A stretch of DNA of 64,000 nt from Phocaeicola_A sp045647865 (GCA_045647865.1 JAZRMW010000020.1:1-64000), one strand, 5' to 3'; positions 49,844-59,101 are shown, numbered from the stretch's first letter. Notes: a model not told the origin generated them from the letters alone. Program-made: numbers and translations.

Positions 49844-50602
49844 ATGAAAGATTTGGTTTCCATCATTATGCCGATGTATAACTCTGCCGCGTACGTGGTA
49901 GAGGCCATTCAGTCTGTCCTTGCCCAAACATATACGAATTGGGAACTGATCGTTGTGGATGATTGTTCGAGAGACGATTCTGTAGCCCGTGTCAAGGAGT
50001 TCTGTAGTATAGATTCCCGAATCAGTCTGTTCAAGACCGACAAAGCTTCCGGCTCTCCGACCACTCCGAGAAATGAAGGTGTGAAACATGCCAATGGTCG
50101 TTTCATCGCTTTTTTGGATAGCGATGACATGTGGTTGCCAACGAAACTGGAAGAGCAATTGAAGGTCTTTAAAGAAGCTGAGGGTTCTGTGGCCATCGTA
50201 TATTCCGATTACGAAAAGATAACGGAAGGTGGTGAACGTTCCGGTCGTGTTGTCAAGGCTCCTGCGAAAGCAACTTACGTCTCTATGCTCAAAGGTAATG
50301 TCATCGGAAACCTGACCGGTATCTATGATACTGCAAAGGTTGGTAAAGTCTTTTTCCAACGGATACACCATGAAGACTATGTCATGTGGCTTTCCATCTT
50401 GAAGAAAGATTTCATCGCACGCAATACAGAAACGGTGACTGCTCTCTATCGTGTAAGGAGTGAATCCTTGACTTCGAAGAAGTTTGCGTTGTTGACATGG
50501 CAGTGGAATATCTATGTCAACGTAGAGAAGACCGGATACCTCCGCGCTATCTATTATTATGCGATTTACGCTTGCAAGGGTTTTTTGAAGAGCTTGATTT
50601 AA
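49844..50602 (+). CDS. GT2-family glycosyltransferase
   Basis: 252 residues with a GT-A fold: SIIMPMYNSAAYVVEAIQSV, the DDCSRDDS block (39-46) and FLDSDDMW (90-97), the usual DxD site. It is set off from the upstream genes by 217 bp with its own promoter. An EPS repeat-unit sugar transfer is the natural reading. No membrane helix is clear apart from a short C-terminal hydrophobic run. Confidence 0.86.
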   Translation: MKDLVSIIMPMYNSAAYVVEAIQSVLAQTYTNWELIVVDDCSRDDSVARVKEFCSIDSRISLFKTDKASGSPTTPRNEGVKHANGRFIAFLDSDDMWLPTKLEEQLKVFKEAEGSVAIVYSDYEKITEGGERSGRVVKAPAKATYVSMLKGNVIGNLTGIYDTAKVGKVFFQRIHHEDYVMWLSILKKDFIARNTETVTALYRVRSESLTSKKFALLTWQWNIYVNVEKTGYLRAIYYYAIYACKGFLKSLI

Positions 50603-50805
50603 AGGATTAAAGCTTTTCATTTTGAGGATCTTCCTCTTCCCTTCTTTTTATATATACTTTGTGTGCTCTTCTTCAGTTGGTGTCAATGCCGCAGGATTCG
50701 CGCATCTTATATAAGTTAGGAGTCTGTTTCAGTCCCGAAACCCGTAATATAGACCGGTGGATGGTGGAGTAATGTTTTACGGTAATCAAGTATAGACGTA
50801 CATTT

Positions 50806-51762
50806 ATGAAAAGAATTGTTGGGTTCTGCATTTTGGCTCTCTTGTGTTTGATTGTTCGTTCTCAAATACTTGATGGAAAGAGGGTGCTTTGGTTGGGAAC
50901 GTCTATTCCTGCCGGTTGTACATATCCAAAGAATGCTTGTGCCAATTTGGGAATGGAATGCCTGAATCATGCCATTGGTGAATCCTTTATTGCAGAGCGG
51001 ATATTTACTCTGCCGCAGCCGCATTTGGGATACAGCCTCGCTATGTCCGCTGAAGAAAAGGATTCGGCATACCGGCATTTCGTTGAAGAAGGAATGATAG
51101 ATAAGCATCAGTTGGATGTGTGGAAGTTTACCAGTTATGACAATCGGATGACTCCCTATCTGAACGATGTGGATATTGTCATCTTAGACCATGGTTACAA
51201 TGATGCTTTCACTATTAACCATGAATCGGGCATCAAACCTGAGGATATTGATTGGGAGTCAGAAGACAAGAAAACATTTATCGGTGCTTTCAATTTCCTC
51301 TATCGGAAGATTAAGGAGGCGAACCCCAACCTGATTGTCGCTATCGGAGGTTACTTCCAGAATACCTGTACATTCAGCTATACAGTGACGGGAAAGCATT
51401 TGAGCCAAGTGCTGACCATGATTGCAGAACACTACAATCTGCCATTGCTTGATGCATGGAATTATACGGGTATCAAGGATGGGTATATTCCGGACTCAAA
51501 AAACTATTTTGATGAACTCAATGCTCAATACGGTACAAACTACCACAATTTGTTTCCGAATGAAGACGGAGATATCACATGTTTCCAAAAGTTTTGTCCC
51601 GATGGAGTACATCCTTTTTCTGACCCGACAGGTGAATCTGATCGGATACTTGATGAAGTGTTCACCTATTTACTGGCGGACAAACTTGTGCCGTTAGTTG
51701 TTTCAGAAATAACGGGGGGGGGCTTGTTTAGATACAGAGATTTATACGATTCATGGCTGTAA
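50806..51762 (+). CDS. Secreted SGNH/GDSL-type hydrolase
   Basis: 318 residues with a signal peptide (about 1-20). The nucleophile block is WLGTSIPAG (Ser33). Later come DIVILDHGYND (block III, Asn/Asp) and CPDGVHPFSD (the Asp-x-x-His of block V), so the triad is likely intact. SGNH proteins in EPS loci often deacetylate polysaccharide. A run of nine G bases lies 40 bp before the stop, at about residue 306, where slippage would change the C-terminus. The EPS cluster's acetyltransferases make an acetyl-removing role plausible. Confidence 0.75.
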   Translation: MKRIVGFCILALLCLIVRSQILDGKRVLWLGTSIPAGCTYPKNACANLGMECLNHAIGESFIAERIFTLPQPHLGYSLAMSAEEKDSAYRHFVEEGMIDKHQLDVWKFTSYDNRMTPYLNDVDIVILDHGYNDAFTINHESGIKPEDIDWESEDKKTFIGAFNFLYRKIKEANPNLIVAIGGYFQNTCTFSYTVTGKHLSQVLTMIAEHYNLPLLDAWNYTGIKDGYIPDSKNYFDELNAQYGTNYHNLFPNEDGDITCFQKFCPDGVHPFSDPTGESDRILDEVFTYLLADKLVPLVVSEITGGGLFRYRDLYDSWL

Positions 51763-51878
51763 ACTCTCTTCTCCAAGAAAAGGACTTAATATCATGAGAA
51801 TGTCAGACGGTACTGTCAGGAAATATTGGAAAAGATGATGGCAGGCTCTCTCGCTTTTTGGGGAATTAATCTTTTGTT

Positions 51879-52865
51879 TTAGTTGCTTTGTTCCTTATTG
51901 TTTTTATCGAATAGAGGTTTGTTGACGGAGTTGCGGACGATGTCATGCAACAATTGCAGTTCCTTCATGTCAAGGGGCGTAACAATATGCTTGGTTGAAT
52001 GGGGTATGGAATCCATCCTTTGGCTGTATATCGGATGAAAGATGGATTGGAACCACGTGCAGGCCAATGCATACTGGCCGATAGGGTGATTGATGTGGAT
52101 GCCGTCGTTCGTAAAATCCGAAGAATCTTTATTGATGAGGCTGTTCCTTAATTCATGGATGACAGTGCCTGATGGAATGACGTATTTGATACCGGTCTCC
52201 TCCAAGGCCATTCCTGTAGTCTGGCAAATGGATTCGTACATCATGGCAGGATTGTAGTTGTATGGCGCAAAGGCTTTAGTCTGGCATAGGGTAGAGTAGG
52301 GCCATGTCATATGCCAGGCAAAAACCACATCCGGATTGGTTGCTGATGATAAGAGGTGCTCTATGAACCGGTTGAGGTAAGGCTGATAATGATTGTATAA
52401 GCCGGATAGGGCCGAGGCCTGTTGCAAGACGATGATGTCCCAATCGGCATGTTGTATGGCCTCTTCTATCGTTGCATGGGAAGAGAGGGTCTTCCATTCG
52501 TATTCTTCTGACGGTTTCACTTGGAACAAATAGACGGGTGAAGCCTTGCGGAAGAACTGTTCATGGTTCTGAAGGGTAGCTCCTCCGTAGCCGATTTTTC
52601 CTAATGTAATGTGGTTGAGTTCATGAGCCTTGAGCAACTGGGGAAGCAGATCCATACTGTTGTCGGTAAAGCTGTTTCCGATGGCTAAGATTTTTAAAGA
52701 ATCAGAGGAGGAAGGCCATTCCGAATTTTCATTATGATTCTTGGCATAAACAGATAATGGGGAGTTGGAAACCCAATCGAACTCCCTTTCGGAACATCCT
52801 GATAGCGTCAGGCATAATGCCATGACGATATGTGAACAGAATATGGATATAGTTGTCCTATACAT
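51879..52865 (-). CDS. DUF4886/SGNH-like lipoprotein
   Basis: 328 residues with a lipoprotein signal ending at Cys24 (LTLSGC). The mature N-terminus has ILAIGNSFTDNSMDLLPQLL, the DUF4886 SGNH-like start with Ser in the nucleophile position (GNSFT). NDGIHINHPIGQYALA near the C-terminus supplies the D-x-x-H pair. This makes it a surface or periplasmic esterase-like lipoprotein beside the EPS locus, convergent with the SGNH hydrolase. I use the ATG giving a proper lipobox. Confidence 0.78.
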   Translation of the reverse strand: MYRTTISIFCSHIVMALCLTLSGCSEREFDWVSNSPLSVYAKNHNENSEWPSSSDSLKILAIGNSFTDNSMDLLPQLLKAHELNHITLGKIGYGGATLQNHEQFFRKASPVYLFQVKPSEEYEWKTLSSHATIEEAIQHADWDIIVLQQASALSGLYNHYQPYLNRFIEHLLSSATNPDVVFAWHMTWPYSTLCQTKAFAPYNYNPAMMYESICQTTGMALEETGIKYVIPSGTVIHELRNSLINKDSSDFTNDGIHINHPIGQYALACTWFQSIFHPIYSQRMDSIPHSTKHIVTPLDMKELQLLHDIVRNSVNKPLFDKNNKEQSN

Positions 52866-52958
52866 AGCTTTTTTTGATATTGAACAACTTGAATACAAAC
52901 CTTGTTTCTCATTCTGCCAAATATGATAAGAAACAATGGGAATGTCTGTCTTTTTTGC

Positions 52959-53567
52959 TTAGAACTTCTTTCCCGTTACAATGGATGCCATGGTCAGGAA
53001 GATGATCTTGAAGTCGTAGTACAACGAACGGTTGGTCAAGTATTCCAAGTCCATGCGCAGGCGCTCGAGCATCTTTTCCATCGTATCGGTATATCCGTTG
53101 TAGAGAGTGGCAGGAGAGAAAATGCCTGGACGCATCAGATAGACGTATTGGTAATCGGAGTTTTGCTCCATAATCTTCTCTGCAAAGTAGGGACGTTCGG
53201 GACGGGGACCTACGAGTGACATGTCACCGGTGAATATGTTCCACAATTGAGGCAATTCATCCAAGTGGTGGTCACGGAGGAAACGGCCGACCTTGGTCAG
53301 ACGGTCATCCTTCTCTTGGCAGAGTTGGGGCACTCCGTTGTCTTCCGATGCTATAATCATGGAGCGGAACTTGTAGATGGTGAAGAGTTTCCCTTTGTAA
53401 CCTACACGTTCCTGTGAGAAAATGGGCTTGCCACCATCTTCAATTTTGATGGCTAACCAGATTGCTAAATAGAAGGGGGAGAGAATCACCATTCCGAAGA
53501 ATGATGCGATAATATCAATCAATCGCTTTATACAACGCGCCAAAGGCGACATGGCATCTTTATACAT
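52959..53567 (-). CDS. Initiating sugar phosphotransferase (WcaJ/PglC-like)
   Basis: 202 residues, the short PglC-like form. A membrane anchor (about 17-40) precedes the catalytic domain GKPIFSQERVGYKGKLFTIY then KFRSM. The catalytic Asp-Glu lies in HHLDELPQLWNI and GDMSLVGPRPERPYF follows. It transfers a sugar-1-phosphate from UDP-sugar to undecaprenyl phosphate, starting the repeat unit. It lies on the minus strand, opposite to the rest of the EPS synthesis genes. Confidence 0.93.
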   Translation of the reverse strand: MYKDAMSPLARCIKRLIDIIASFFGMVILSPFYLAIWLAIKIEDGGKPIFSQERVGYKGKLFTIYKFRSMIIASEDNGVPQLCQEKDDRLTKVGRFLRDHHLDELPQLWNIFTGDMSLVGPRPERPYFAEKIMEQNSDYQYVYLMRPGIFSPATLYNGYTDTMEKMLERLRMDLEYLTNRSLYYDFKIIFLTMASIVTGKKF

Positions 53568-53650
53568 AATTGTTCTTTTTCCAGTTGGTGTTCTGTTATA
53601 CTCTAATAACTCTTTTTCCTTAATTTTATTATATGGATTCTGCTCTTTTT

Positions 53651-54097
53651 TTAGAATTTTTTGAAGGTTAGTTCACGGTGTGCTGAGCGAAGAATCATTT
53701 CATCGGCATCCAATTTCCTGACCGCATAACGAGAGGTGGTTCCATCGAGGTAGAAAGGAGCAAGACTCCGGGCTGTACCCATTATACCTTCGTTTTGGAA
53801 AATGCGGAAATTGTGCAGAATCAGTGAGTCACCCGTGTGGATAAAGCGTCCGATATGGGGCATGTATATCTCAGGGCTGTCGTTCCTATACAGCCGTTTC
53901 ACGGTGATAAGGTGTTGTTGGACGGAATAATAGACACACTGCTCTTTGACTTGAGTGACTTCGCCATTCTCTGTTAAATCTTCCACTGTACGCAAATGCC
54001 ACATGCCGTCAAGGTCACCATTGATGTCAAATTTACCGCATGAGCAGATGAAAACCATCGTACATAGGGTTAGAAGATTGTATATTGTTCTTTTCAT
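53651..54097 (-). CDS. Lipocalin-like lipoprotein
   Basis: 148 residues with a lipoprotein signal ending at Cys20 (FICSC) or Cys18. The mature part is all-beta: LDGMWHLRTVEDLTENGEVT at the start, then five or more strands. It resembles the small Bacteroidales lipocalin-like (DUF-type) lipoproteins that pair with capsule genes. Ligand unknown. It is between the sugar transferase and wzi genes on the same strand, with small gaps, so probably one operon. Confidence 0.75.
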   Translation of the reverse strand: MKRTIYNLLTLCTMVFICSCGKFDINGDLDGMWHLRTVEDLTENGEVTQVKEQCVYYSVQQHLITVKRLYRNDSPEIYMPHIGRFIHTGDSLILHNFRIFQNEGIMGTARSLAPFYLDGTTSRYAVRKLDADEMILRSAHRELTFKKF

Positions 54098-54125
54098 TTT
54101 TCTTTCAGACTGTTTTGTTGAAGAT

Positions 54126-55661
54126 TTAACGGGTGAGTATTCCGCTTTTGCTTATGGTAATCATGCCTCCAAAATTGTTTCCTACGATGGTCTTTCCGTG
54201 GTCGTAAGCGATGGAACCTTGGAGTTTCCAACCTTCCCATTGGGCAGGAGCATACGCAACCTCAAGGAGAGCTGAGGTTTGCTCTTCGGTATCAATCAGA
54301 GGAGTATCGTAGCTTCCCCAATGTTTGCTGTGCGACAGTAAAAGACGGTAGTTGAGTCCTTCCATGGGAGAACCACTGACACCGAAGTGGTGGCTCATGA
54401 CACGGTTGTAGTAAAATTTGAGTTTCCCCTTATTGTTGTAAAAGAAGTTAGTGTGTGTTTTCGTGTTATAGATGGGTGAAAGCAAGAACGGTGAACCCAT
54501 GCTCATGCCCCAATGTTGCCATCCGGGGTAGAGGAGATGGTTGTAGTAGTCATCCTTGGCACTTACCTGATCAGGAATTTCGGGTGTGTGGTCATGATAG
54601 ACGGCTCCCGCTTGATCTTTGCTTCCCATGTATTCGTAGAGGAAAGTATGTACAAAAGGATTTTTCGGGAGGGTCACTTCGAGGCCAACCAGACCATCTT
54701 CCCATCCATATTCGTGAAACATCATGGAGTGATCATCAAACATGTGTTCGTAGTAGGCGCGTATCTTCCAGTCTTCGGGATCATAGGTGAAAGAGAAGTG
54801 CCAGCTTCCGATGTGGTTGCCTGAAGCGTTGGCATAACTTTCTCCATCGGAGGTTTCTCCGTCTGTCGCATCACCTCCCATGGGAATAAGGGCCTCGAAA
54901 AAGTCTTTAAGGCTTGTACCCATCTTGAAATCTTGAGTCTTTATCTCTTCACGTCCCCATGTTACGTTGTAAGCATGTCCGCCGAATTGGGTAGCCATTT
55001 CCAATGCTCCTTCAAAGTAAAAAGGATTTTTCTTTTCGTTTCCGATTTTTAGGTATCCGGCTTTTACATGGTGAAGGGCATCCAATGTATATCGTTGGCC
55101 GGGGGCTATAAAATCACGTTGCCAATTGTTGTCGGTGTACATACCATAACCGAGGAAACCTTTGATGTGTAACCAGTCGCCTGTACCGGGGATGGTGACA
55201 TATTCGGGGAGTTCAAAACGTACTTGGGGGACGGGGCGTGCATTCGTACCGAAAATGAGTCCTCCGCTACTGAGTAGGGGATTCTTGAATGCAGAAGGGC
55301 GCTCCTTGCTTCCGATGCTCAGTTGCATCCTTTTCCATGCGATGTCATAGTAGGCCTGTTGGACAATGAAGGAAGAGGTATGGTTGTATGCACCAGCCAG
55401 TTCAAGACCGTATCCGTGACGCCAATTGCGGTTGTTATCTTCCTCTAAGGAACGGAAGATTCCGGCTTTCAGATAACCGCTGTTTGTATCTGTTGAAAAT
55501 AGTCCGTGGCGGTTAGCCGTGAACCAAAAGGGTGCGAAGTCATCGCCGTTGCTCCATGCAACACTGCTTTCTACGTTGTAACGGATTCCCTTGTGCAAGG
55601 ATTGGCCAAATGCGTTGAAGCCGTACAGCAACAAGGCTATCAGGCATACTGTATATTTCAT
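54126..55661 (-). CDS. wzi: Wzi-family capsule assembly protein
   Basis: 511 residues with a signal peptide (about 1-20, NAFGQ). Wzi-like barrel segments include FAPFWFTANRHGLFSTDTNS, then LELAGAYNHTSSFIVQQAYY, and RPSAFKNPLLSSGGLIFGTNA. Wzi is an outer-membrane beta-barrel that anchors or organises capsule at the surface. The ATG chosen is 28 bp from the -7 box; the ATG 18 bp upstream would leave almost no leader. Placement beside the sugar transferase supports the capsule role. Confidence 0.85.
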   Translation of the reverse strand: MKYTVCLIALLLYGFNAFGQSLHKGIRYNVESSVAWSNGDDFAPFWFTANRHGLFSTDTNSGYLKAGIFRSLEEDNNRNWRHGYGLELAGAYNHTSSFIVQQAYYDIAWKRMQLSIGSKERPSAFKNPLLSSGGLIFGTNARPVPQVRFELPEYVTIPGTGDWLHIKGFLGYGMYTDNNWQRDFIAPGQRYTLDALHHVKAGYLKIGNEKKNPFYFEGALEMATQFGGHAYNVTWGREEIKTQDFKMGTSLKDFFEALIPMGGDATDGETSDGESYANASGNHIGSWHFSFTYDPEDWKIRAYYEHMFDDHSMMFHEYGWEDGLVGLEVTLPKNPFVHTFLYEYMGSKDQAGAVYHDHTPEIPDQVSAKDDYYNHLLYPGWQHWGMSMGSPFLLSPIYNTKTHTNFFYNNKGKLKFYYNRVMSHHFGVSGSPMEGLNYRLLLSHSKHWGSYDTPLIDTEEQTSALLEVAYAPAQWEGWKLQGSIAYDHGKTIVGNNFGGMITISKSGILTR

Positions 55662-55688
55662 ATACTCTCTCTTATTCATAATATCGTG

Positions 55689-55696
55689 CAAAGATA
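55689..55696 (-). promoter_or_regulatory. -7 promoter box for wzi
   Basis: Minus-strand TATCTTTG matches TAnnTTTG. Its implied start site near 55682 decides between two possible wzi ATG codons in favour of the inner one. Confidence 0.55.
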
Positions 55697-55727
55697 CGAA
55701 TAAGCCTTCAAATATGCACACAAATAA

Positions 55728-55803
55728 GGCACGGATTACATGGATTCCACGGTTTTTCTTTTGACAAAAGTCAAATGTCCGTGTAATCCGCGTAATCCGT
55801 GCC
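55728..55803. repeat. Long inverted repeat (ATCCGCGTAATCCGTG family)
   Basis: GGCACGGATTACATGGATTC-type left arm and its complement CCGTGTAATCCGCGTAATCC-type right arm pair over about 25 bp with three mismatches around a 27-nt loop. It lies between the divergently or tail-arranged wzi and pgk genes. A sister element is at 61.8 kb. Confidence 0.8.
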
Positions 55804-55829
55804 TGAATATAGATTACTTCTGCGAAGTA

Positions 55830-57080
55830 TTATCCCTTGATGGCTGCAATACCCGGGAGTACCTTACCTTCGATAGCTTCGAGCAGAGCACCACCACCAG
55901 TAGAGATGTATGATACTTGGTCAGCCATACCGAACTTGTTGATGCAAGCTACAGAGTCACCACCACCGATGAGTGAGAATGCTCCGTTAGCAGTAGCCTT
56001 AGCGATAGCGTCAGCAATAGCGCGGCTACCTGCAGTAAAGTTGTCCATTTCGAACACACCGGCAGGACCGTTCCAAAGGATAGTCTTGGCAGGTTCGATA
56101 GCGGCAGCGAATGCTACACGGCTTTCAGGACCAGCATCGAGACCTTCGAAACCTGCAGGAATGTCGCCTGAAGGACAAATCTGAGTGTTGCAATCGTTCT
56201 TGAAATCATCACCAGCAACGCAGTCAGTAGCCAATACGAGGTTTACGCCCTTAGCCTTAGCCTGCTCCATGATGTTGAGAGCGAGGTCGAGCTTGTCATT
56301 TTCGCAGATTGAGTTACCTACTTCGCCACCCATAGCTTTGGCAAATGTGTAAGTCATACCACCGCAGAGGATGAGGTTGTCCACCTTGTCCATCAAGTTC
56401 TCGATGATACCAATCTTGGTAGAAACCTTTGAACCACCCATGATAGCAGTGAAAGGACGCTTGATGTTGCTCAAGATGTTGTCAACAGCTGTTACTTCCT
56501 TCTCCATCAAGTAGCCGAGCATCTTGTGGTCTGCATCGAAGTAGTCGGCGATAACGGCGGTTGAAGCGTGCTTGCGGTGAGCGGTACCGAAAGCATCGTT
56601 TACGTAGCAGTCAGCGTAGCTTGCCAATGTCTTGGCGAACTCTTTCTGGCTTGCCTTCATAGCCTTCTTAGCCTCTTCGTAAGCGGGATCTTCCTTGTCG
56701 ATACCTACGGGCTTACCTTCTTCTTCACCATAGAAACGGAGGTTTTCGAGCAACAGAGCTTCACCGGGTTGCAAAGCAGCAGCGGCATCAGCAGCCTTGG
56801 CGCAATCGGGAGCGAATTTAACGGCTACACCCAATCTCTCAGATACAGCGTCAACAATCTGGCTCAAAGAATATTTGGCATTCACTTTGCCTTTGGGCTT
56901 ACCCATGTGTGACATGATGATAACGCTACCACCGTCTGCCAAAATCTTCTTCAAAGTAGGCAGAGCACCGCGGATACGGGTGTCGTCAGTAATCTTACCA
57001 TTTTCATCCAGGGGTACGTTGAAGTCCACACGTACGATTGCCTTCTTACCGGCAAAGTTGAAATTGTCAATTGTCTGCAT
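55830..57080 (-). CDS. pgk: Phosphoglycerate kinase
   Basis: 416 residues, normal length. Glycolytic enzyme converting 1,3-bisphosphoglycerate and ADP to 3-phosphoglycerate and ATP. Visible motifs: VRVDFNVPLDENGKITDDTR at the N-terminus (PGK signature), SHMGKPKG, GGSKVSTKIGIIENLMDK, GPAGVFEM and GGGDSVACINKFG near the C-terminus. Codon use is strongly biased to the C/G-rich highly expressed set. It ends close to a long inverted repeat. Confidence 0.98.
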   Translation of the reverse strand: MQTIDNFNFAGKKAIVRVDFNVPLDENGKITDDTRIRGALPTLKKILADGGSVIIMSHMGKPKGKVNAKYSLSQIVDAVSERLGVAVKFAPDCAKAADAAAALQPGEALLLENLRFYGEEEGKPVGIDKEDPAYEEAKKAMKASQKEFAKTLASYADCYVNDAFGTAHRKHASTAVIADYFDADHKMLGYLMEKEVTAVDNILSNIKRPFTAIMGGSKVSTKIGIIENLMDKVDNLILCGGMTYTFAKAMGGEVGNSICENDKLDLALNIMEQAKAKGVNLVLATDCVAGDDFKNDCNTQICPSGDIPAGFEGLDAGPESRVAFAAAIEPAKTILWNGPAGVFEMDNFTAGSRAIADAIAKATANGAFSLIGGGDSVACINKFGMADQVSYISTGGGALLEAIEGKVLPGIAAIKG

Positions 57081-57141
57081 AATCTTTAAACGTTTAAATT
57101 TTATTGATAGTTATGTGTAAATGTCTGTTTAAAATCTCCGA

Positions 57142-57149
57142 CAAAGGTA
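57142..57149 (-). promoter_or_regulatory. -7 promoter box for pgk
   Basis: Minus-strand TACCTTTG matches TAnnTTTG, about 62 bp ahead of the pgk start. Confidence 0.55.
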
Positions 57150-57186
57150 GGACTTTCTTTTAAATGTCCGAAGTAAAACCTCTTAA

Positions 57187-57879
57187 TTATCTTTTGTTTT
57201 TGTCGCTTTTGGTTTGTTTTAGGTTTTCTTCGCACAGATGGTGTGCTTTTTTGTAATGCTTACATAGCAAACGAATGCCGCATGATTCGCACTTTGGGCG
57301 TAGGGCTGTACAGGTATATCGGCCATGTAAGATAAGCCAATGGTGAGCGGTGGCTATAATTCCTTTGGGAAAATATTTGATTAGTTCCTTTTCTACAGAG
57401 AGTGGAGTCGTGTGTTTGGTCGTGACAAGACCGATACGGTGGCTTACGCGGAAAACGTGGGTATCTACTGGCATGGCATCGCGTCCCCATACTACAGCTT
57501 GTATTACATTGGCCGTTTTTCGGCCTACTCCGGGTAGCTTTGTCAAATCTTCCAAGTTGTTCGGCACTTCACCATTGAACTTTTTCATCAACATCTGTGC
57601 CATCCCCACCAAATGTTTTGCTTTATTGTTGGGATAGGAGATGCTGCGTACATATTCAAAGATAGTCTCAGGAGAACTGGCGGCCAAAGCTTCTGGGGTG
57701 GGGTAGTCATGAAAAAGAGCTGGCGTAACCATGTTTACCCGCTTGTCAGTGCATTGGGCAGAAAGAATGACGGCCACCAGCAATTGAAAGGGAGTCTCGT
57801 AGTCCAATTCAGTTTCTGCTACAGGCATTGCCTGTTGGAAATAGGCTGTTACTTGGTCAAACAGTTCTTGTTTCTTCAT
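57187..57879 (-). CDS. nth: Endonuclease III (DNA glycosylase/AP lyase)
   Basis: 230 residues. The helix-hairpin-helix LPGVGRKTANVIQ carries Lys121, and Asp139 lies in MPVDTHVFRVS; together they form the active site. The C-terminal 4Fe-4S loop has Cys190, Cys197, Cys200 and Cys206 in the standard C-x6-C-x2-C-x5-C spacing. It removes oxidised pyrimidines and cuts at the resulting abasic sites. The last 20 residues are a charged extension. A palindromic repeat separates it from pheS. Confidence 0.97.
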   Translation of the reverse strand: MKKQELFDQVTAYFQQAMPVAETELDYETPFQLLVAVILSAQCTDKRVNMVTPALFHDYPTPEALAASSPETIFEYVRSISYPNNKAKHLVGMAQMLMKKFNGEVPNNLEDLTKLPGVGRKTANVIQAVVWGRDAMPVDTHVFRVSHRIGLVTTKHTTPLSVEKELIKYFPKGIIATAHHWLILHGRYTCTALRPKCESCGIRLLCKHYKKAHHLCEENLKQTKSDKNKR

Positions 57880-57891
57880 GACAGTTTAAAT

Positions 57892-57942
57892 AGTAACGAG
57901 CTACGAATGACTGCTAAGATTTGTCATTTGTAGCTCGTTACT
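57892..57942. repeat. 20-bp inverted repeat between nth and pheS
   Basis: AGTAACGAGCTACGAATGAC and GTCATTTGTAGCTCGTTACT pair at 19 of 20 positions with an 11-nt loop. It shares the TAACGAG-CTACGA words with the glnN leader repeat. It could act as a terminator or processing site for pheS mRNA. Confidence 0.85.
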
Positions 57943-57953
57943 TGTCGCTAAGT

Positions 57954-58991
57954 TTAATTTGCTGATTCAAACTCTTTCAAGAAGCGGATGTCATTTTCTG
58001 AAAACATACGCAAATCTTTTACCTGATATTTCAGGTTGGTGATACGCTCGACACCAAGACCGAAGGCGTATCCGCTATACACCTTGCTGTCAATGCCGCT
58101 GGCTTCCAATACGTTCGGGTCAACCATGCCGCAACCAAGGATTTCTACCCAACCGGTGTGCTTGCAGAAGGCACATCCCTTACCCCCGCAGATGTTACAA
58201 CTGATGTCCATTTCGGCTGAAGGCTCGGTGAAGGGGAAGTATGAGGGGCGCAGACGAATCTTTGTCTCGTTGCCAAACATCTCCTTTGCAAAGAGCAGAA
58301 GAACCTGCTTCAAATCGGTGAATGAAACATTCTTGTCGATATAGAGTCCTTCAATCTGGTGGAAGAAGCAGTGCGCACGATAGCTGATTGCTTCGTTTCT
58401 ATATACTCGTCCAGGGCATAAAATGCGGATGGGAGGTTCGGGGGTCGTCTCCATACCATGTACTTGTACGCTACTGGTGTGGGTACGGAGGATGATGTTC
58501 TTCGTAACATCCTCGGTATTCTGTTCGATGAAGAAGGTGTCCTGCATGTCGCGTGCGGGATGGTCGGCTGCAAAATTCAGTTTGGTGAATACGTGCAGGT
58601 CATCCTCCACTTCGGGACCTTCGGCAATGCTGAATCCCAAACGGGCAAAGATGTCGATGATTTCATTCTTCACGATAGAAAGCGGGTGACGTGTACCCAA
58701 TCCGATGGGGTAGGCTGTACGGGTCAAGTCAAGTTCATTGGTACCGTTGTCCTGGTTGGCGAAGTTTTCCTTCAGAGTGTTGATACGCTCTTGAGCCTTG
58801 TTCTTCAACTCGTTCAATTTCATACCAACCTCTTTCTTCTGTTCAGCAGGTACGTTGCGGAAGTCTGCCATCAAGTCGTTGATAGCTCCCTTCTTACTCA
58901 GGTATTTGATGCGTAAAGCCTCCAATTCCTCGGCATTGTTGGCTTGCAGATTTTCAATTTCGGCAAGTAGTTGCTCTATTTTTTCAATCAT
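57954..58991 (-). CDS. pheS: Phenylalanyl-tRNA synthetase alpha subunit
   Basis: 345 residues, normal length. An N-terminal coiled coil (about 1-85) precedes the class II catalytic domain: HPLSIVKNEIIDIFARLGF, then GPEVEDDLHVFTKLNFAADH, PARDMQDTFFI and PGRVYRNEAISYRAHCFFHQ. FTEPSAEMDISC is motif 3-like, and GLGVERITNLKY closes it. It charges tRNA-Phe as an alpha2beta2 enzyme with PheT, which is not in this window. Confidence 0.98.
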   Translation of the reverse strand: MIEKIEQLLAEIENLQANNAEELEALRIKYLSKKGAINDLMADFRNVPAEQKKEVGMKLNELKNKAQERINTLKENFANQDNGTNELDLTRTAYPIGLGTRHPLSIVKNEIIDIFARLGFSIAEGPEVEDDLHVFTKLNFAADHPARDMQDTFFIEQNTEDVTKNIILRTHTSSVQVHGMETTPEPPIRILCPGRVYRNEAISYRAHCFFHQIEGLYIDKNVSFTDLKQVLLLFAKEMFGNETKIRLRPSYFPFTEPSAEMDISCNICGGKGCAFCKHTGWVEILGCGMVDPNVLEASGIDSKVYSGYAFGLGVERITNLKYQVKDLRMFSENDIRFLKEFESAN

Positions 58992-59030
58992 ATATAGGTA
59001 GTTGTTTGTTCATTTTTTGCAAAAACGCCG

Positions 59031-59038
59031 CAAAGTTA
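59031..59038 (-). promoter_or_regulatory. -7 promoter box for pheS
   Basis: Minus-strand TAACTTTG matches TAnnTTTG, 40 bp ahead of pheS. It is divergent with the next box 24 bp away. Confidence 0.5.
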
Positions 59039-59061
59039 ACCATTAAAACCGAAAAAAGCAT

Positions 59062-59069
59062 TACTTTTG
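59062..59069 (+). promoter_or_regulatory. -7 promoter box for the DUF4348 gene
   Basis: TACTTTTG matches TAnnTTTG, 33 bp ahead of the chosen ATG. It falls inside the longest frame, supporting the later start. Confidence 0.55.
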
Positions 59070-59101
59070 CGGATAAATTTGTTAGAAGCAGTTTGGATGT
59101 G

